From Pedobacter sp. WC2423 (GTDB taxonomy: Bacteria > Bacteroidota > Bacteroidia > Sphingobacteriales > Sphingobacteriaceae): 64,000 nucleotides of DNA. The stretch is taken from the NCBI RefSeq assembly GCF_040822065.1, contig NZ_CP162005.1, positions 868,001 through 932,000 on the forward strand, in the 5' to 3' direction. A program made the position numbers and the translations under genes. Under the pieces are notes generated by a model. It was not told where the DNA came from. It searched no databases and saw nothing but the letters and a program-made list of their open reading frames with translations. Numbering within the stretch: position 1 is the stretch's first letter; the number at the start of each line of letters is the position of its first letter. Of this stretch, positions 1 to 10,015 are shown piece by piece.

Positions 1-3000
1 ATTGATCCTAAGGGATATAATTTGGGGACGCTCTGTGTGATTGACAGGAAACCTAACGCATTAAGTGAACAACAAAAGGAAGCACTTCGTTTACTCAGTT
101 TGGAGGTCATGCAATTGATTACAGATCGCAGATTGAAAGAGGAGCTCCGAAATTTTGAGAAGCTTTTTTTATTGTCTAATGACCTGATCTGTATCTCTGG
201 TACAGACGGCTACTTTAAGAAAATAAATCCAGCATTTGAAAATCTGCTGGGCTGGCGTGAAGTTGATATTTTAGGCAAGAATATTTTTGAACTAGTTCAT
301 CCGGCAGACCTCCAAATCACTGAAAATGAAATGGAAAAGTTGAGAAAGGGGATTTCGATTGTCAATTTTGAGCATAGACTACTCACTTCAACAGGCACCT
401 ATAAAATATTTCAGTGGGTAATTACTCCAGAAAAGAATACCGATAATCTTTTTGCCGTTGGCCGGGATATAACCAGCATCAAAGCAAATGAGGAAAAACT
501 AGCTGAAAAAGAAGCCAATTTGAGGGCCGTGTTTGAAAATTCCCAGGGATTGATTACTACACACGACCTTGCCGGAAAATTTATTACGGTTAATGGTGCT
601 GGTGCTGCAATTTTGGGTTACAGCGTTCAAGAGATCGGTCAAATGAGCTTATTTGATGTTATTCCCAAAGAAAGACACGACTATCTAACAGCATATCTTC
701 TTGAAATCGAGCAATCCGGTCATGGGTCCGGACAGATGTTAGTTAGGCATAAAGATGGTTCACTTCGCACATTATTGTTCAATAATGTGCTGGAAAATAT
801 AGCTGGGCGGCCTGCCTATGTGATTGCCAATGCGCTGGATATCACCGAACGTAAATCTATGGAGGAACGTTTGGTTCAATTAACCGAAATGCTGGAGCAA
901 ACCAATAAAGTGGCAAGAGTGGGAGGGTGGCAACTTGATCTTTCCACGCAAAAATTATTTTGGACAACAGTAACCAGGGAGATCCACGAGCTTCCTGAGC
1001 AATTTGAGCCTGCTATGGATACCGCTGTCCTTTATTATAAAGAGGGGACAGACCGGGACCGGATTTTAAAAGCAGTTGATTTGGCCATTCAAACTGGGGA
1101 GGGATGGGCAATAGAAATACAAATTACCACTTTTACAGGTAAAGAAATTTGGGTAAAAGCAATAGGGAATGCTCTTTTCGAGGATGGGGTATGTAAAAGA
1201 TTATATGGGTCTTTCCAGGATATAGACGAGAGAAAGAAAATAGAACTAAGGGCCGAGCGCGCACGGGTGTTACTCAGTTCTTTTGCCGCTCATGCTCCTG
1301 CGGCTGTGGCAATGCTTGACAAACACATGAACTATATTGCCGTGAGCAACAGATGGCTGGAAGATTATAATCTTGCAGGACTGGAGATCATCGGAACATC
1401 ATACTATACTCATTTTCCTTTTATTACAGCGGCTGGCATAGAGCGGCATCAACGTATCTTAAAAGGAGCAATAGAAAGAATGGAAGAGGACCGTTATCTG
1501 GGTAAGGGGTTTGGCAATCAGGAATTTATCAACTGGGAAATGCGGCCCTGGTCAGAGGCTGATGGTTCCATTGGTGGAATGATCATATTTACTCAGGACA
1601 TTACTGCGGCGGTTAATCAGAGAAATGAATTGGAACAGGCTAAATTAGCTGCTGAGCAAGCCAGCGTGGCAAAATCAGATTTCCTGTCAAATATGAGCCA
1701 TGAAATAAGAACTCCTTTAAACGGGGTTATTGGTTTTACAGATCTGGTTTTGAAAACAAAGCTAACAGATACCCAATTACAATATTTATCTATCGTCAAT
1801 CAATCGGCGACTGCTTTGCTCGGTATTATCAATGATATTCTCGATTTTTCCAAGATAGAAGCAGGTAAACTCGAACTTGACGTTGAGGAGTGTGATATTT
1901 ATGAGATTAGTGGCCAGGCTACCGATATAATTACCTATCAGGTACAAAAGAAAGGCCTGGAAATGCTGCTCAATCTCTCCAATGATTTGCCCAGATTTAT
2001 TTGGGCTGATTCGATACGTTTAAAACAAATACTGATCAACTTGTTAGGAAATGCCGCAAAGTTTACAGAACAAGGTGAAATTGAACTTAAAATAGATGTT
2101 GTAAAGGAGCAGGAAGGCCTATCCCTGATTCGATTTGCAGTACGAGATACAGGTATTGGAATAAAAGAGGATAAAAAGGACAAGATATTTGAAGCTTTTG
2201 CCCAGGAAGACGGGTTTACTACGAAAAAATACGGTGGCACTGGCCTTGGCCTGGCGATTACCAATAAACTCCTGGGGCTGATGAACAGCAAGCTGGAATT
2301 GACAAGCACTATTGGAAAAGGAAGCGAATTCTATTTTGAAATCTGGCTGAAATGTGAAAAAGGTGAACCTAAAGAATGGGAAAACATCAGCATGCTCAAA
2401 AATGCATTAATTGTTGATGATAATTTAAATAACAGAGTGATCCTGGAACAGATGTTATTGTATAAAGGTATCAATAGCAGACAGGCAAAAAATGGATTTG
2501 AAGCTTTGCAGATACTGGCATCAGGTGAAAAGTTCGATATTATTCTAATGGATTATCATATGCCTTATCTGGATGGTCTGGATACTATACGCCAGATCAG
2601 GGAAAGTTTCAATGATACAGAAATTTTACAACCCATTGTTTTACTATTCAGTTCTTCGGACGATGAAAAAATTATAAAAGGATGTGAAGAATTGAAAGTA
2701 AATTCCCGCCTGGTCAAACCAGTTAAGATGACAGAATTTTATGAGCTGCTATCGCGTATCCAATTAAAGGAAAAAACATCTCCTTTACTATTGAAGGATG
2801 ATGATCCAATCATAACAACAGCACAACTCAGGATCCTGGTTGCTGATGATAATCCAGTGAATATGATGCTGGCCAAAATCATTATTGAAAGGGCGGCTGT
2901 GAATGCGGAGGTCATAGAGGCGAAAAATGGAATTGAGGTTTTAGCGCATTTTAATAAGACCAGACCAGACCTCATTTTAATGGATGTACAAATGCCGCAA

Positions 3001-3558
3001 ATGAATGGATATGACGCAACGGTTGAGATCAGGAAATTGGAAAAAAGTAAGTATAGAACCCCAATTATTGCTTTGACAGCCGGGAATGTAAAGAATGAGC
3101 GTGAACGCTGTATTGCTTCAGGAATGGATGATTTTGTAGTTAAGCCTGTAGTGGAAGAGACGATTGTACAAATTCTTAAGAAATGGCTGCATATTAGTGT
3201 CTTTAGTACTAGTTCTGAATCACAGATGGCAAAAGATGAGTTACCACATTTCGATCCTGATATCTTAAAAAAACATATTGGAGATAATCAGGTGGTTATT
3301 GCTGAAATTATCGCCCTGACCAAAATACAACTGGCTGGATCTTTAGCCGTGCTTAGAAAGGCCGTAGAAAAGAATTCACCTGAAGAGGCCTCTGCACAAG
3401 GGCACAAAATATATGGTACTGCTGTTTCGGCAGGTTTGCCCAGATTGGCAAAAATAGCAAGGAAAGTGGAAATGATTAAAGATCAACCCGATTTGAATAT
3501 GAATGTTCTGTTAGAGGAGTTAACTGAAGAAATAAATATATTTACTGACTTATTTTGA
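1..3558 (+). CDS. Hybrid sensor histidine kinase (GAF-PASx4-HisKA-HATPase-REC-REC-HPt), 5' end outside window
   Basis: The reading frame is open from base 1 and its first residues (GYNLGTLCVID) are the end of a GAF domain, so the true start lies upstream of the window. After the GAF tail come about four PAS-type segments, a HisKA domain (SHEIRTPLNG, phospho-acceptor His codon 1699-1701), an HATPase_c domain (DTGIGI, GGTGLGLAI), two receiver domains (ILMDYHMP and ILMDVQMP, both keeping the acceptor Asp) and a C-terminal HPt domain with a candidate His in GHKIYGTA. This is a complete intramolecular phosphorelay of the BarA/ArcB architecture. No membrane segment is visible, so the visible part is probably cytoplasmic. 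The GAF tail matches the four short GAF-PAS proteins downstream, so they look like one expanded family. Family assignment is sure; the ligand is unknown. Confidence 0.93.
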   Translation: MDPKGYNLGTLCVIDRKPNALSEQQKEALRLLSLEVMQLITDRRLKEELRNFEKLFLLSNDLICISGTDGYFKKINPAFENLLGWREVDILGKNIFELVHPADLQITENEMEKLRKGISIVNFEHRLLTSTGTYKIFQWVITPEKNTDNLFAVGRDITSIKANEEKLAEKEANLRAVFENSQGLITTHDLAGKFITVNGAGAAILGYSVQEIGQMSLFDVIPKERHDYLTAYLLEIEQSGHGSGQMLVRHKDGSLRTLLFNNVLENIAGRPAYVIANALDITERKSMEERLVQLTEMLEQTNKVARVGGWQLDLSTQKLFWTTVTREIHELPEQFEPAMDTAVLYYKEGTDRDRILKAVDLAIQTGEGWAIEIQITTFTGKEIWVKAIGNALFEDGVCKRLYGSFQDIDERKKIELRAERARVLLSSFAAHAPAAVAMLDKHMNYIAVSNRWLEDYNLAGLEIIGTSYYTHFPFITAAGIERHQRILKGAIERMEEDRYLGKGFGNQEFINWEMRPWSEADGSIGGMIIFTQDITAAVNQRNELEQAKLAAEQASVAKSDFLSNMSHEIRTPLNGVIGFTDLVLKTKLTDTQLQYLSIVNQSATALLGIINDILDFSKIEAGKLELDVEECDIYEISGQATDIITYQVQKKGLEMLLNLSNDLPRFIWADSIRLKQILINLLGNAAKFTEQGEIELKIDVVKEQEGLSLIRFAVRDTGIGIKEDKKDKIFEAFAQEDGFTTKKYGGTGLGLAITNKLLGLMNSKLELTSTIGKGSEFYFEIWLKCEKGEPKEWENISMLKNALIVDDNLNNRVILEQMLLYKGINSRQAKNGFEALQILASGEKFDIILMDYHMPYLDGLDTIRQIRESFNDTEILQPIVLLFSSSDDEKIIKGCEELKVNSRLVKPVKMTEFYELLSRIQLKEKTSPLLLKDDDPIITTAQLRILVADDNPVNMMLAKIIIERAAVNAEVIEAKNGIEVLAHFNKTRPDLILMDVQMPQMNGYDATVEIRKLEKSKYRTPIIALTAGNVKNERERCIASGMDDFVVKPVVEETIVQILKKWLHISVFSTSSESQMAKDELPHFDPDILKKHIGDNQVVIAEIIALTKIQLAGSLAVLRKAVEKNSPEEASAQGHKIYGTAVSAGLPRLAKIARKVEMIKDQPDLNMNVLLEELTEEINIFTDLF

Positions 3559-3679
3559 GACAATCGGGCAGCATGGGATTAATTTTGTCTTTTTTGCTAA
3601 AAAAAGAAAAAAATTAATCACAAATGAAATTCAGATTTTTACTATAATTCGTATATTGTTTAATGTTGACTATTATCAT

Positions 3680-4762
3680 ATGAACCGCTATAATCCAAAA
3701 AGGTTGGCCGATGTTGATCGTTTTCTGAAACTAAATATAAGTAAAGAAAAGGAACTACAGGAAATTGTGGAATTTGCTGCTGAAGTCTGCGGATCACCCA
3801 TTGCTTTGATTACTTTAATGGATGGTGAAACGCAATTTATTAAATTCCATACCGGAGCTGATATTGATCTGGTTGATTATAATGACACTTTCTGCCAGCA
3901 TACCCTCCATTATGCTGACCTGCATATTGTTGAGGATGCCATCAAGGATGACAGGTTTTTAAATAACCCTTTTGTTCAGTCCGGTCCCTATTTAAGATTT
4001 TATGCAGGCATGCCGCTGATCAGTGAAAAAGGTAATGCAATTGGTACGCTCTGTGTTTTTGATTTAGAAAGCCATTCATTATCTCACTTTCAGCAAGTGA
4101 TTTTACGTAGTTTATCTGAGCAAGTTACTAACTTATTAGAGTTTGATGTAACCCTGCAAATTTTAAAAGAGAAGTATGAAGAGTCAAATGAAAATGCCAG
4201 TATTTTGTTAACTTATTTTAATAGCTCCAGTTCTTGCCATTTACTCATGGACAAGCATATGCAGGTAATAGCCTTTAACCAAACTATGGCAAATTTCATA
4301 GTTGCAAATGATCAGCCCCAAATTGTAGAAGGGATAAGTATAAAAGATTATGTTCCTGCATCCTTTTTGGAAGAGTTTACTGATTACTTCAACAGGGCAC
4401 TGTCAGGTGAGGTGATTAAAGTAGAGCGCCACCTGGATTATACCCAAGGAACGATCTGCTGGTATATGATCTATGAATCAGCTTTAGATTCCAATGGTGA
4501 ACTTTTCGGGGTTTCACTCAATGCCACAGACATCACCAGCAGTGTCATCAATCAAAGGCAACTTAATAACCAGGCTGACGCCATTATTAAGATTAATGAT
4601 ATCCAGGCGAATGATCTTGCCGGGCCGATTGATCAGATCATTCAGGAAGCGGAAGAAATCAAAAAGATGATATCAACGGGCGAAGTGGAAGAATTTCACC
4701 TGCTCCAATTGGCTGTTGCAGAATTGAAGGAAAAGAAAGCAAAGATCATAACTGTTACTTAA
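3680..4762 (+). CDS. GAF-PAS sensor protein without catalytic domain
   Basis: A 360-residue protein with an N-terminal GAF domain (about residues 15-155, including the GTLCVFD end motif) and a PAS domain (about 180-290). The last 60 residues align with the HisKA-like tail of its paralogues at 4783 and 8871 but lack the phospho-acceptor His (the segment reads NDLAGPIDQI). There is no ATPase domain. I chose the ATG at 3680 because it puts the N-terminus in register with the paralogues; the frame also extends to a TTG at 3656. It lies 20 bases before the next paralogue, probably in one transcript. It may be a ligand-binding partner or decoy for the neighbouring kinases; that role is inference. 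Confidence 0.82.
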   Translation: MNRYNPKRLADVDRFLKLNISKEKELQEIVEFAAEVCGSPIALITLMDGETQFIKFHTGADIDLVDYNDTFCQHTLHYADLHIVEDAIKDDRFLNNPFVQSGPYLRFYAGMPLISEKGNAIGTLCVFDLESHSLSHFQQVILRSLSEQVTNLLEFDVTLQILKEKYEESNENASILLTYFNSSSSCHLLMDKHMQVIAFNQTMANFIVANDQPQIVEGISIKDYVPASFLEEFTDYFNRALSGEVIKVERHLDYTQGTICWYMIYESALDSNGELFGVSLNATDITSSVINQRQLNNQADAIIKINDIQANDLAGPIDQIIQEAEEIKKMISTGEVEEFHLLQLAVAELKEKKAKIITVT

Positions 4763-4782
4763 GAATAATTTATTTTACAAAT

Positions 4783-5871
4783 ATGCCACTGAAAGAACTT
4801 GAAAGTCTGGAAGCTGTTAATAGATATCTTACTTTGGAAATCAGTGTAGCTGATAGATTACAGAAAATTGTAAAAACAGCTGCTGAGATTTGTGGTACAC
4901 CAACGGCATTGATAGCTCTGATTAGTGAAGATACGCAATATATTAAATTCAATCAGGGCCTTGACTTTACGCTGATGCCCATGGCAGATGCCTTTTGTAA
5001 TCATACCATTTTGGAACCTGATTTTTTCGTTGTAGAAGATACATTAAACGATGAACGGTTTAATAATAATCCACTGGTAACCGGGAATCCCAATATCAGA
5101 TTTTATGCAGGAGTACCGTTAACTACAGATGACGGCTACAATTTGGGGAGTCTTTGTGTAATCGATCAGATTCCAGGGAAAATAGGAGCTGTTAATTTAA
5201 AAATGCTTAAGATGCTGGCCAGGCATGTGATTAATTTGTTTGATTTTGAATCTGGACTGGCATTACTGAAACAACAGTTTATCCAGACAAAACAAACAGA
5301 GATCAAACTTAGATCATTCTTTGAAAGCTCTACCTCTGAACATATTATCATTGACCGGGAGTACATTATCCTGGCTTTTAATAAAAGGTTGAGAGATTTT
5401 ATTTATAAAGAGTATCATATCACCATTAAAAAGGGAATGAAGATTACGGAATTTGTCGGGAAAGTTTATATGCAGGATTTTATAGTCAATTGTAATCGGG
5501 CACTGGCTGGTGAACAGGTGAGGCATGAAAGATTGATGCAATTTGGAGGTACGTCGATTTGGTGTGATATTGATTACAACCCTGCAAAAAATTCTGAAGG
5601 AGAAATTATTGGTGTTTCCTTTAATTCAACAGATGTTACAGATCGTATTGTACAGCAAAATAAGCTGTTAAGTCACCAGGACAGTTTGACGAAAACGGCA
5701 TTTTTACAATCTCATGAATTACGTAAACCCGTGGCCAATATTAAGGGGATTTTAGCACTGCTTCAAATGGAGGGATACTTCGAAAATTATGGTTCACTAC
5801 AAAAAATGGAAAAAGCTACCAATGTCCTTGACGAAAGAATTCGCGCTATAGTGGAATGCACAAGAGTTTAA
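4783..5871 (+). CDS. GAF-PAS-HisKA protein lacking the HATPase domain
   Basis: A 362-residue protein: GAF (about 1-150, with GYNLGSLCVID), PAS (about 175-290), then a HisKA-type helix with the H-box SHELRKP (His 311). The protein ends 51 residues after that His, so the ATP-binding catalytic domain is absent. An intact-looking phospho-acceptor without a kinase domain suggests it is phosphorylated in trans, or dimerises with a full kinase such as the one at 1-3558. That is inference. The start ATG gives an N-terminus (MPLKELESLEAVNRYL) that closely matches the paralogue at 8871. The stop is clean, with no sign of a downstream ATPase fragment on the same strand, so this looks like a stable architecture and not a frameshift. 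Confidence 0.84.
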   Translation: MPLKELESLEAVNRYLTLEISVADRLQKIVKTAAEICGTPTALIALISEDTQYIKFNQGLDFTLMPMADAFCNHTILEPDFFVVEDTLNDERFNNNPLVTGNPNIRFYAGVPLTTDDGYNLGSLCVIDQIPGKIGAVNLKMLKMLARHVINLFDFESGLALLKQQFIQTKQTEIKLRSFFESSTSEHIIIDREYIILAFNKRLRDFIYKEYHITIKKGMKITEFVGKVYMQDFIVNCNRALAGEQVRHERLMQFGGTSIWCDIDYNPAKNSEGEIIGVSFNSTDVTDRIVQQNKLLSHQDSLTKTAFLQSHELRKPVANIKGILALLQMEGYFENYGSLQKMEKATNVLDERIRAIVECTRV

Positions 5872-5921
5872 TTTTTAGGATGTTCAAGGATTAAAATGCC
5901 TTAGACATATCTTTTAGTCAC

Positions 5922-6416
5922 CTATCGCTGTATTCTTTTTTCCTTTAGTAAAAAATAAGAAATCAGGCATCCCATACAGCTTCCCAAGAATATATAATAT
6001 TCAAAATTCATTTGATCGATAAGATAACCGATATCTATTTTATCAGGGGACAAACTGAAGTTTTTTGAAACTCCACTAAAATATGAGCTGAGCAGCTGTT
6101 TTCTTGCAAAAATTGCCAGAACCGTACATATCATTACTATAATCATGCTGGCGCATTTTTTATTCGCACTAACAATGGGAGCCAACATCCAGGTTGCCAA
6201 TACCAAAATGGGCATCAGTCCAATTACCAGAGAAAAAGACAATGTTGTCCATAATTCTCTATTAAGGTCTGTAAGATGATAAGATACCTCGGCAGCTTCT
6301 GGAAGCACTAAATAGATAAATTTGTCAAAAGTAAAGAGTCCCAGAGCAAAAAGAGCGATCGAGAGCAATACTGCGAAAAAAACGGTTTTCTTGGTCTGTT
6401 TCATCATGGGTTGCAA
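5922..6416 (-). CDS. Small multi-pass membrane protein, unknown
   Basis: A 164-residue hydrophobic protein with four predicted membrane segments (about residues 11-31, 54-78, 86-103 and 138-156). A loop of about 35 residues rich in polar residues sits between the last two. It ends in the basic tail KEKRIQR, consistent with a cytoplasmic C-terminus. I recognise no family. It lies on the minus strand between the GAF-PAS genes and a nitrilase-fold gene, so it has its own promoter and no obvious partner. The ATG used here begins MQPMMKQTKK; the internal ATG four codons later is an equally good start. Confidence 0.6.
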   Translation of the reverse strand: MQPMMKQTKKTVFFAVLLSIALFALGLFTFDKFIYLVLPEAAEVSYHLTDLNRELWTTLSFSLVIGLMPILVLATWMLAPIVSANKKCASMIIVMICTVLAIFARKQLLSSYFSGVSKNFSLSPDKIDIGYLIDQMNFEYYIFLGSCMGCLISYFLLKEKRIQR

Positions 6417-6727
6417 ACGTTTTATGGTATATAAAATACTTATATTATAGATTAATAACAGTTTTTAATCTCCAATGTTTTCTATATTAACCCTTTATAC
6501 AACAAGTAGGGGCTGATCTCAGGCACCTGGAACCACACAAAAGAAGAAGACGCAAATTCGCGAAGACAGTTCAAAAGAGGTGTTTTATGGAGGAAGGAAT
6601 TTTAAATAGGATAAAAATAACTTTAAAACCTCAAAAAAGGAGCTTTTTTTATAATTTGCAAAGGTGCTATAGTCTTGTTTAATAGCTTATCTATAAGTTT
6701 CACTAAATTTTTAAATTATCCTTATTT
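6417..6727. other. Intergenic region between divergent genes
   Basis: This 311-base AT-rich spacer separates the divergent membrane-protein and nitrilase genes, so it should hold both promoters. A TAGTCTTG at 6670-6677 matches the Bacteroidota -7 element TAnnTTTG at 5 of its 6 fixed positions and lies 51 bases before the nitrilase ATG. I see no well-spaced -33 partner and no repeat. Confidence 0.4.
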
Positions 6728-7516
6728 ATGAAAATAGCTTTAGCTTCCCCTCCATTTCCGAAAAATCTGAGTGAGGGTTTACAGACACTCGAGAAGATGG
6801 CTATAGAAGCAGCTGATATGAATGCTGAAATAATCTGTTTTCCAGAGTCTTATCTTCCAGGATATCCAGGTATGGGCTATTCAAAAGCAGACCAGACCAG
6901 CGCAAACCTGGAGAGGGCATTAAACGAAGTATGCAGAATTGCGGCTGAGAACTCAATTGCCATAATTGTTCCTATGGATTGGTATATGAATAAACAACTT
7001 GTCAACCTGGCTTATGTTGTTTCCGAAAAAGGTGAAATATTAGGTTATCAAACTAAAAACCAACTAGATCCTTCAGAGGACACTATTTGGGTACCGGGTA
7101 CGCATAGATTTATATTTGAAATTAAAGATGTCAAATTTGGTATAACTATATGCCATGAAGGATTTCGTTATCCTGAATCAGTAAGGTGGGCTGCACAAAA
7201 CGGTGCCCGGATCGTTTTTCATCCTCACTTTTCCGGAAGTAATACGAATGGAGTAAAGCTAACGGAATGGGGCAATAAAAGCAATCCATACTATGAAAAA
7301 GCAATGATGATGAGAGCTTTGGAAAACACGATTTATTTTGCCAGCGTTAATTATTCATCCCTTTATCCTGAATCAGCCAGTTCATTAATCGACCCTTCTG
7401 GAAATTGTGTACTCCATGAAGTTTATGGGAGATCTGGTATCATTGTTGGAGAAATTGATCCTGATCAAGCAACTGGCCTATTAGCCAAAAGATTTAAAAA
7501 CGCTTTATACAGTTAA
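6728..7516 (+). CDS. Carbon-nitrogen hydrolase (nitrilase superfamily)
   Basis: A 262-residue single-domain member of the nitrilase/amidase fold. The Glu-Lys-Cys triad is visible: Glu40 in CFPESYLPG, Lys110 in GYQTKNQL and Cys142 in ICHEGFRYPE. The enzyme should hydrolyse a non-peptide C-N bond (amide or nitrile) through a cysteine thioester. The length is normal for stand-alone branch members; no N-terminal signal is present, so it is cytoplasmic. The substrate cannot be read from the sequence. Although nitrilase domains occur with some defence reverse transcriptases (DRT1), this gene is 47 kb from the RT in this window and stands alone among sensor genes, so I treat it as metabolic. Confidence 0.88.
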   Translation: MKIALASPPFPKNLSEGLQTLEKMAIEAADMNAEIICFPESYLPGYPGMGYSKADQTSANLERALNEVCRIAAENSIAIIVPMDWYMNKQLVNLAYVVSEKGEILGYQTKNQLDPSEDTIWVPGTHRFIFEIKDVKFGITICHEGFRYPESVRWAAQNGARIVFHPHFSGSNTNGVKLTEWGNKSNPYYEKAMMMRALENTIYFASVNYSSLYPESASSLIDPSGNCVLHEVYGRSGIIVGEIDPDQATGLLAKRFKNALYS

Positions 7517-7715
7517 TAATTGGGCGGGTTTTTTAAGATCCTGCTTTATTCCTATTGGTTTTAATGCCTCTTGTTCCTCTTCTTGTTTTTTCGCAGCAAA
7601 ATTGATCCTGCTCGTTTTGGGGTTTGTTAAGAAACTGTTTGCAGAGAGCTTACGTATGTTTAATAAAATTTAGTTCACCATTGTGGGCTTATGATTACTA
7701 AACAGGAATTAAGAT

Positions 7716-8846
7716 ATGTCAGATAGTATATTAAAAACGGGCAATACAGTAAATCGTTTTTTGCATAGGAAGATTGATAGAGAGGACGAGCTGCAGCAAA
7801 TCGTCGAGTTGGCAGCCAATATATGTAATGTACCGATAGCGATGATTACATTTATGGATGATCAGACACAACATATCAAATTCAAAGCCGGTACTGATCA
7901 TAGCGAAATTTCTTTTACTGATACGTTTTGTAAGTATACTGTTATACAAAAAGAACTGTTGATTATTCCCGATACACTGGTAGATGAGCGGGTGAAGAAT
8001 AATCCATCTGTAGTTCAGAACCCTCACCTCCGCTTTTATGCAGGGTCACCATTAACTACTCACGATGACTATAATATAGGTACATTATGCGTGTACGATA
8101 TACAGCCTAAAACACTGACAACCATTGAGCAAAAGATGCTGCACCGGCTTGCCCGCCAGGTTACCCGCTTGCTGGAATTTGATGCCAGCCTGCAGCTCTT
8201 GAAAGAACAATATGAATTTTCACGTGTAGAAGAAATTAAGCTCCGCTCTTTCTTTGAAAGTTCAGGTTGCTGTCATTTGCTGCTCGACACTCAACTGCGT
8301 GTACTTTCTTTTAACAACGCCATGGTCAATTTGCTCAGGAGCAACTACCAGCTCACCATTGCAGAAGGCATGGAGGTGAATGATTACATTGAAACTGGAT
8401 TTGTTGAGGAGTTTATCAGGAATTGTAAACGCGCATTAAAGGGAGAAAATGTCAATATTGAAGCCATCATCAACCCGTCAAAAGGAAATAACCCATGGCA
8501 GCTTATTTTTGAGCCTGCTTTTGATTCGATGGGGGCCATTACAGGTGTTACTTATAGTGCAACTGATATTACACAAATGGTAAGGGATGAAAAAACGGTC
8601 TTAGAACAAGGAGAATCTCTTCGTCAGATTGATCGTATACTCTCAGCTGACTTACATCATCCTCTTGAAGTTATCAAAGGTGCAATGTCTAAGATGAAAC
8701 AGCAAGGCTATCCCGATGGTATCATTGAGTTTGAACTACTGGAAAAAGCATGTAATGAACTTTTGAACAAAGGGAGTTTAATTATTTTATCAGACGAACG
8801 CAACATTGGGTATGTGCCTTCCTCATTAACTCTTCCATATAAGTAA
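7716..8846 (+). CDS. GAF-PAS sensor protein without catalytic domain
   Basis: A 376-residue paralogue of the proteins at 3680, 4783 and 8871: GAF (about 10-160, with YNIGTLCVYD), PAS (about 185-295) and a C-terminal helical segment. In the HisKA-like tail the H-box is altered (SADLHHPLEVIKG), so a His is near but not at the standard position. No ATPase domain follows. It ends 24 bases before the next paralogue and is probably co-transcribed with it. The pair 7716/8871 repeats the pattern of the pair 3680/4783: first member with a degenerate H-box, second with an intact one. That points to duplication of a two-gene unit. Confidence 0.83.
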   Translation: MSDSILKTGNTVNRFLHRKIDREDELQQIVELAANICNVPIAMITFMDDQTQHIKFKAGTDHSEISFTDTFCKYTVIQKELLIIPDTLVDERVKNNPSVVQNPHLRFYAGSPLTTHDDYNIGTLCVYDIQPKTLTTIEQKMLHRLARQVTRLLEFDASLQLLKEQYEFSRVEEIKLRSFFESSGCCHLLLDTQLRVLSFNNAMVNLLRSNYQLTIAEGMEVNDYIETGFVEEFIRNCKRALKGENVNIEAIINPSKGNNPWQLIFEPAFDSMGAITGVTYSATDITQMVRDEKTVLEQGESLRQIDRILSADLHHPLEVIKGAMSKMKQQGYPDGIIEFELLEKACNELLNKGSLIILSDERNIGYVPSSLTLPYK

Positions 8847-8870
8847 TCATTAATTAAACTACGCTTTTCA

Positions 8871-9965
8871 ATGCCATATAATGAATTAAAACGACTGGAG
8901 GCGGTAAATAGATTTCTAAAGGTTCAGGTTGATAAACAGGAAGAATTCAAAGAAATTGCCCAGCTAGCTGCAGATATCTGCGGCGTACCCAACGCGCTGA
9001 TCACGCTAATAGGTCAGGATACAGAATATATTCTGTTTAATGACCGGTTTATACCCAGCTCTGGCAGGGATCAATCCTTTTGTCATTTCGTAGTGGAAAG
9101 CGAGCATATAATGATTGTTCCAGATGCGCAACTGGACCCTAATTTTAAAAATTATGCTGCGGTAACAAGAGAGGCCGGTATCCGCTTTTATGCAGGTGCA
9201 CCGCTAACCACTGATGACGGACAAACACTGGGAAGTTTATGTGTTTTTGATAAAAATCCAGGAGAACTTACCGGAATCCAGACAAAAATGCTGCAAAACT
9301 TAGCTAAACAGGTTATCCAGTTGCTGGATTTTGAAAGCAATATTTACTTTTTAAAAGAACAATATGTGAATGCCAAAAAGCTTGAATTGAAAATGAATTC
9401 ATTTTTTGAAAGCACTACGAGCAATCACTTATTGCTGGATAAGGATCTGAACATCATTTGCTGTAATAAAGCAGTGAAAGATTTAATCAAGAAGGCTTAT
9501 GATGTTGAAATACAACCAGGCATGGATATTAAACAGTTTATTGATCCTGAATATATGGCTCATTTTATGGAGAATTGCAGGCTTACTTTATCAGGAGAAA
9601 GTATCAGACTGGAACTTTTACATAATTTTGGTGTATACTCCGGTTGGTTCATATCCAGTTATGATCCAGCCAGAAACAACGACGGTGAAATTATCGGCAT
9701 ATCTTATAATTCCATCGACATTTCCAAAAGAATAGCCTCTCAGCAAACCGCTTTAGCCCAGCAGCGTAAGCTCGGCCATATTGCATTTATACAGTCCCAC
9801 GAATTTCGCAGACCGGTAGCAACAATCAAAGGCATGCTTAATCTGATGGAAATGGATGGATACGATGTGACTTATCCCTTGTTAAAAGTGATCAGAAATA
9901 GCGTAAATGAGATAGATGATCGCATTGTCGAAATCGTAAATTTTACAGTTAAAAGCACTGGATAG
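8871..9965 (+). CDS. GAF-PAS-HisKA protein lacking the HATPase domain
   Basis: A 364-residue protein: GAF (about 1-150, with GQTLGSLCVFD), PAS (about 175-290) and a HisKA-like helix pair with the H-box SHEFRRP (His 310). The protein ends 54 residues later with no ATP-binding domain. It is the closest paralogue of the protein at 4783, with the same length, the same start region and the same truncation point. The family could provide dimerisation and phospho-transfer surfaces that work with separate catalytic subunits. That is inference; what the sequence shows is conservation of the His in two of the four short paralogues. Confidence 0.84.
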   Translation: MPYNELKRLEAVNRFLKVQVDKQEEFKEIAQLAADICGVPNALITLIGQDTEYILFNDRFIPSSGRDQSFCHFVVESEHIMIVPDAQLDPNFKNYAAVTREAGIRFYAGAPLTTDDGQTLGSLCVFDKNPGELTGIQTKMLQNLAKQVIQLLDFESNIYFLKEQYVNAKKLELKMNSFFESTTSNHLLLDKDLNIICCNKAVKDLIKKAYDVEIQPGMDIKQFIDPEYMAHFMENCRLTLSGESIRLELLHNFGVYSGWFISSYDPARNNDGEIIGISYNSIDISKRIASQQTALAQQRKLGHIAFIQSHEFRRPVATIKGMLNLMEMDGYDVTYPLLKVIRNSVNEIDDRIVEIVNFTVKSTG

Positions 9966-10015
9966 TAAACTTTATTGCTTACATGGTCGAAATTAATTTC
10001 ATGTATTGATATCAC

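Noticed and set aside
1938..2309. Antisense ORF of 123 codons within the hybrid kinase gene
   Set aside because: It lies wholly opposite a well-supported kinase catalytic domain, has no recognisable domain and no sign of its own promoter; a coding shadow.
6728..7516. Nitrilase gene as part of a DRT1-type defence system
   Set aside because: DRT1 nitrilase is fused or adjacent to its RT; this gene is 47 kb from the only RT and stands among sensor genes.
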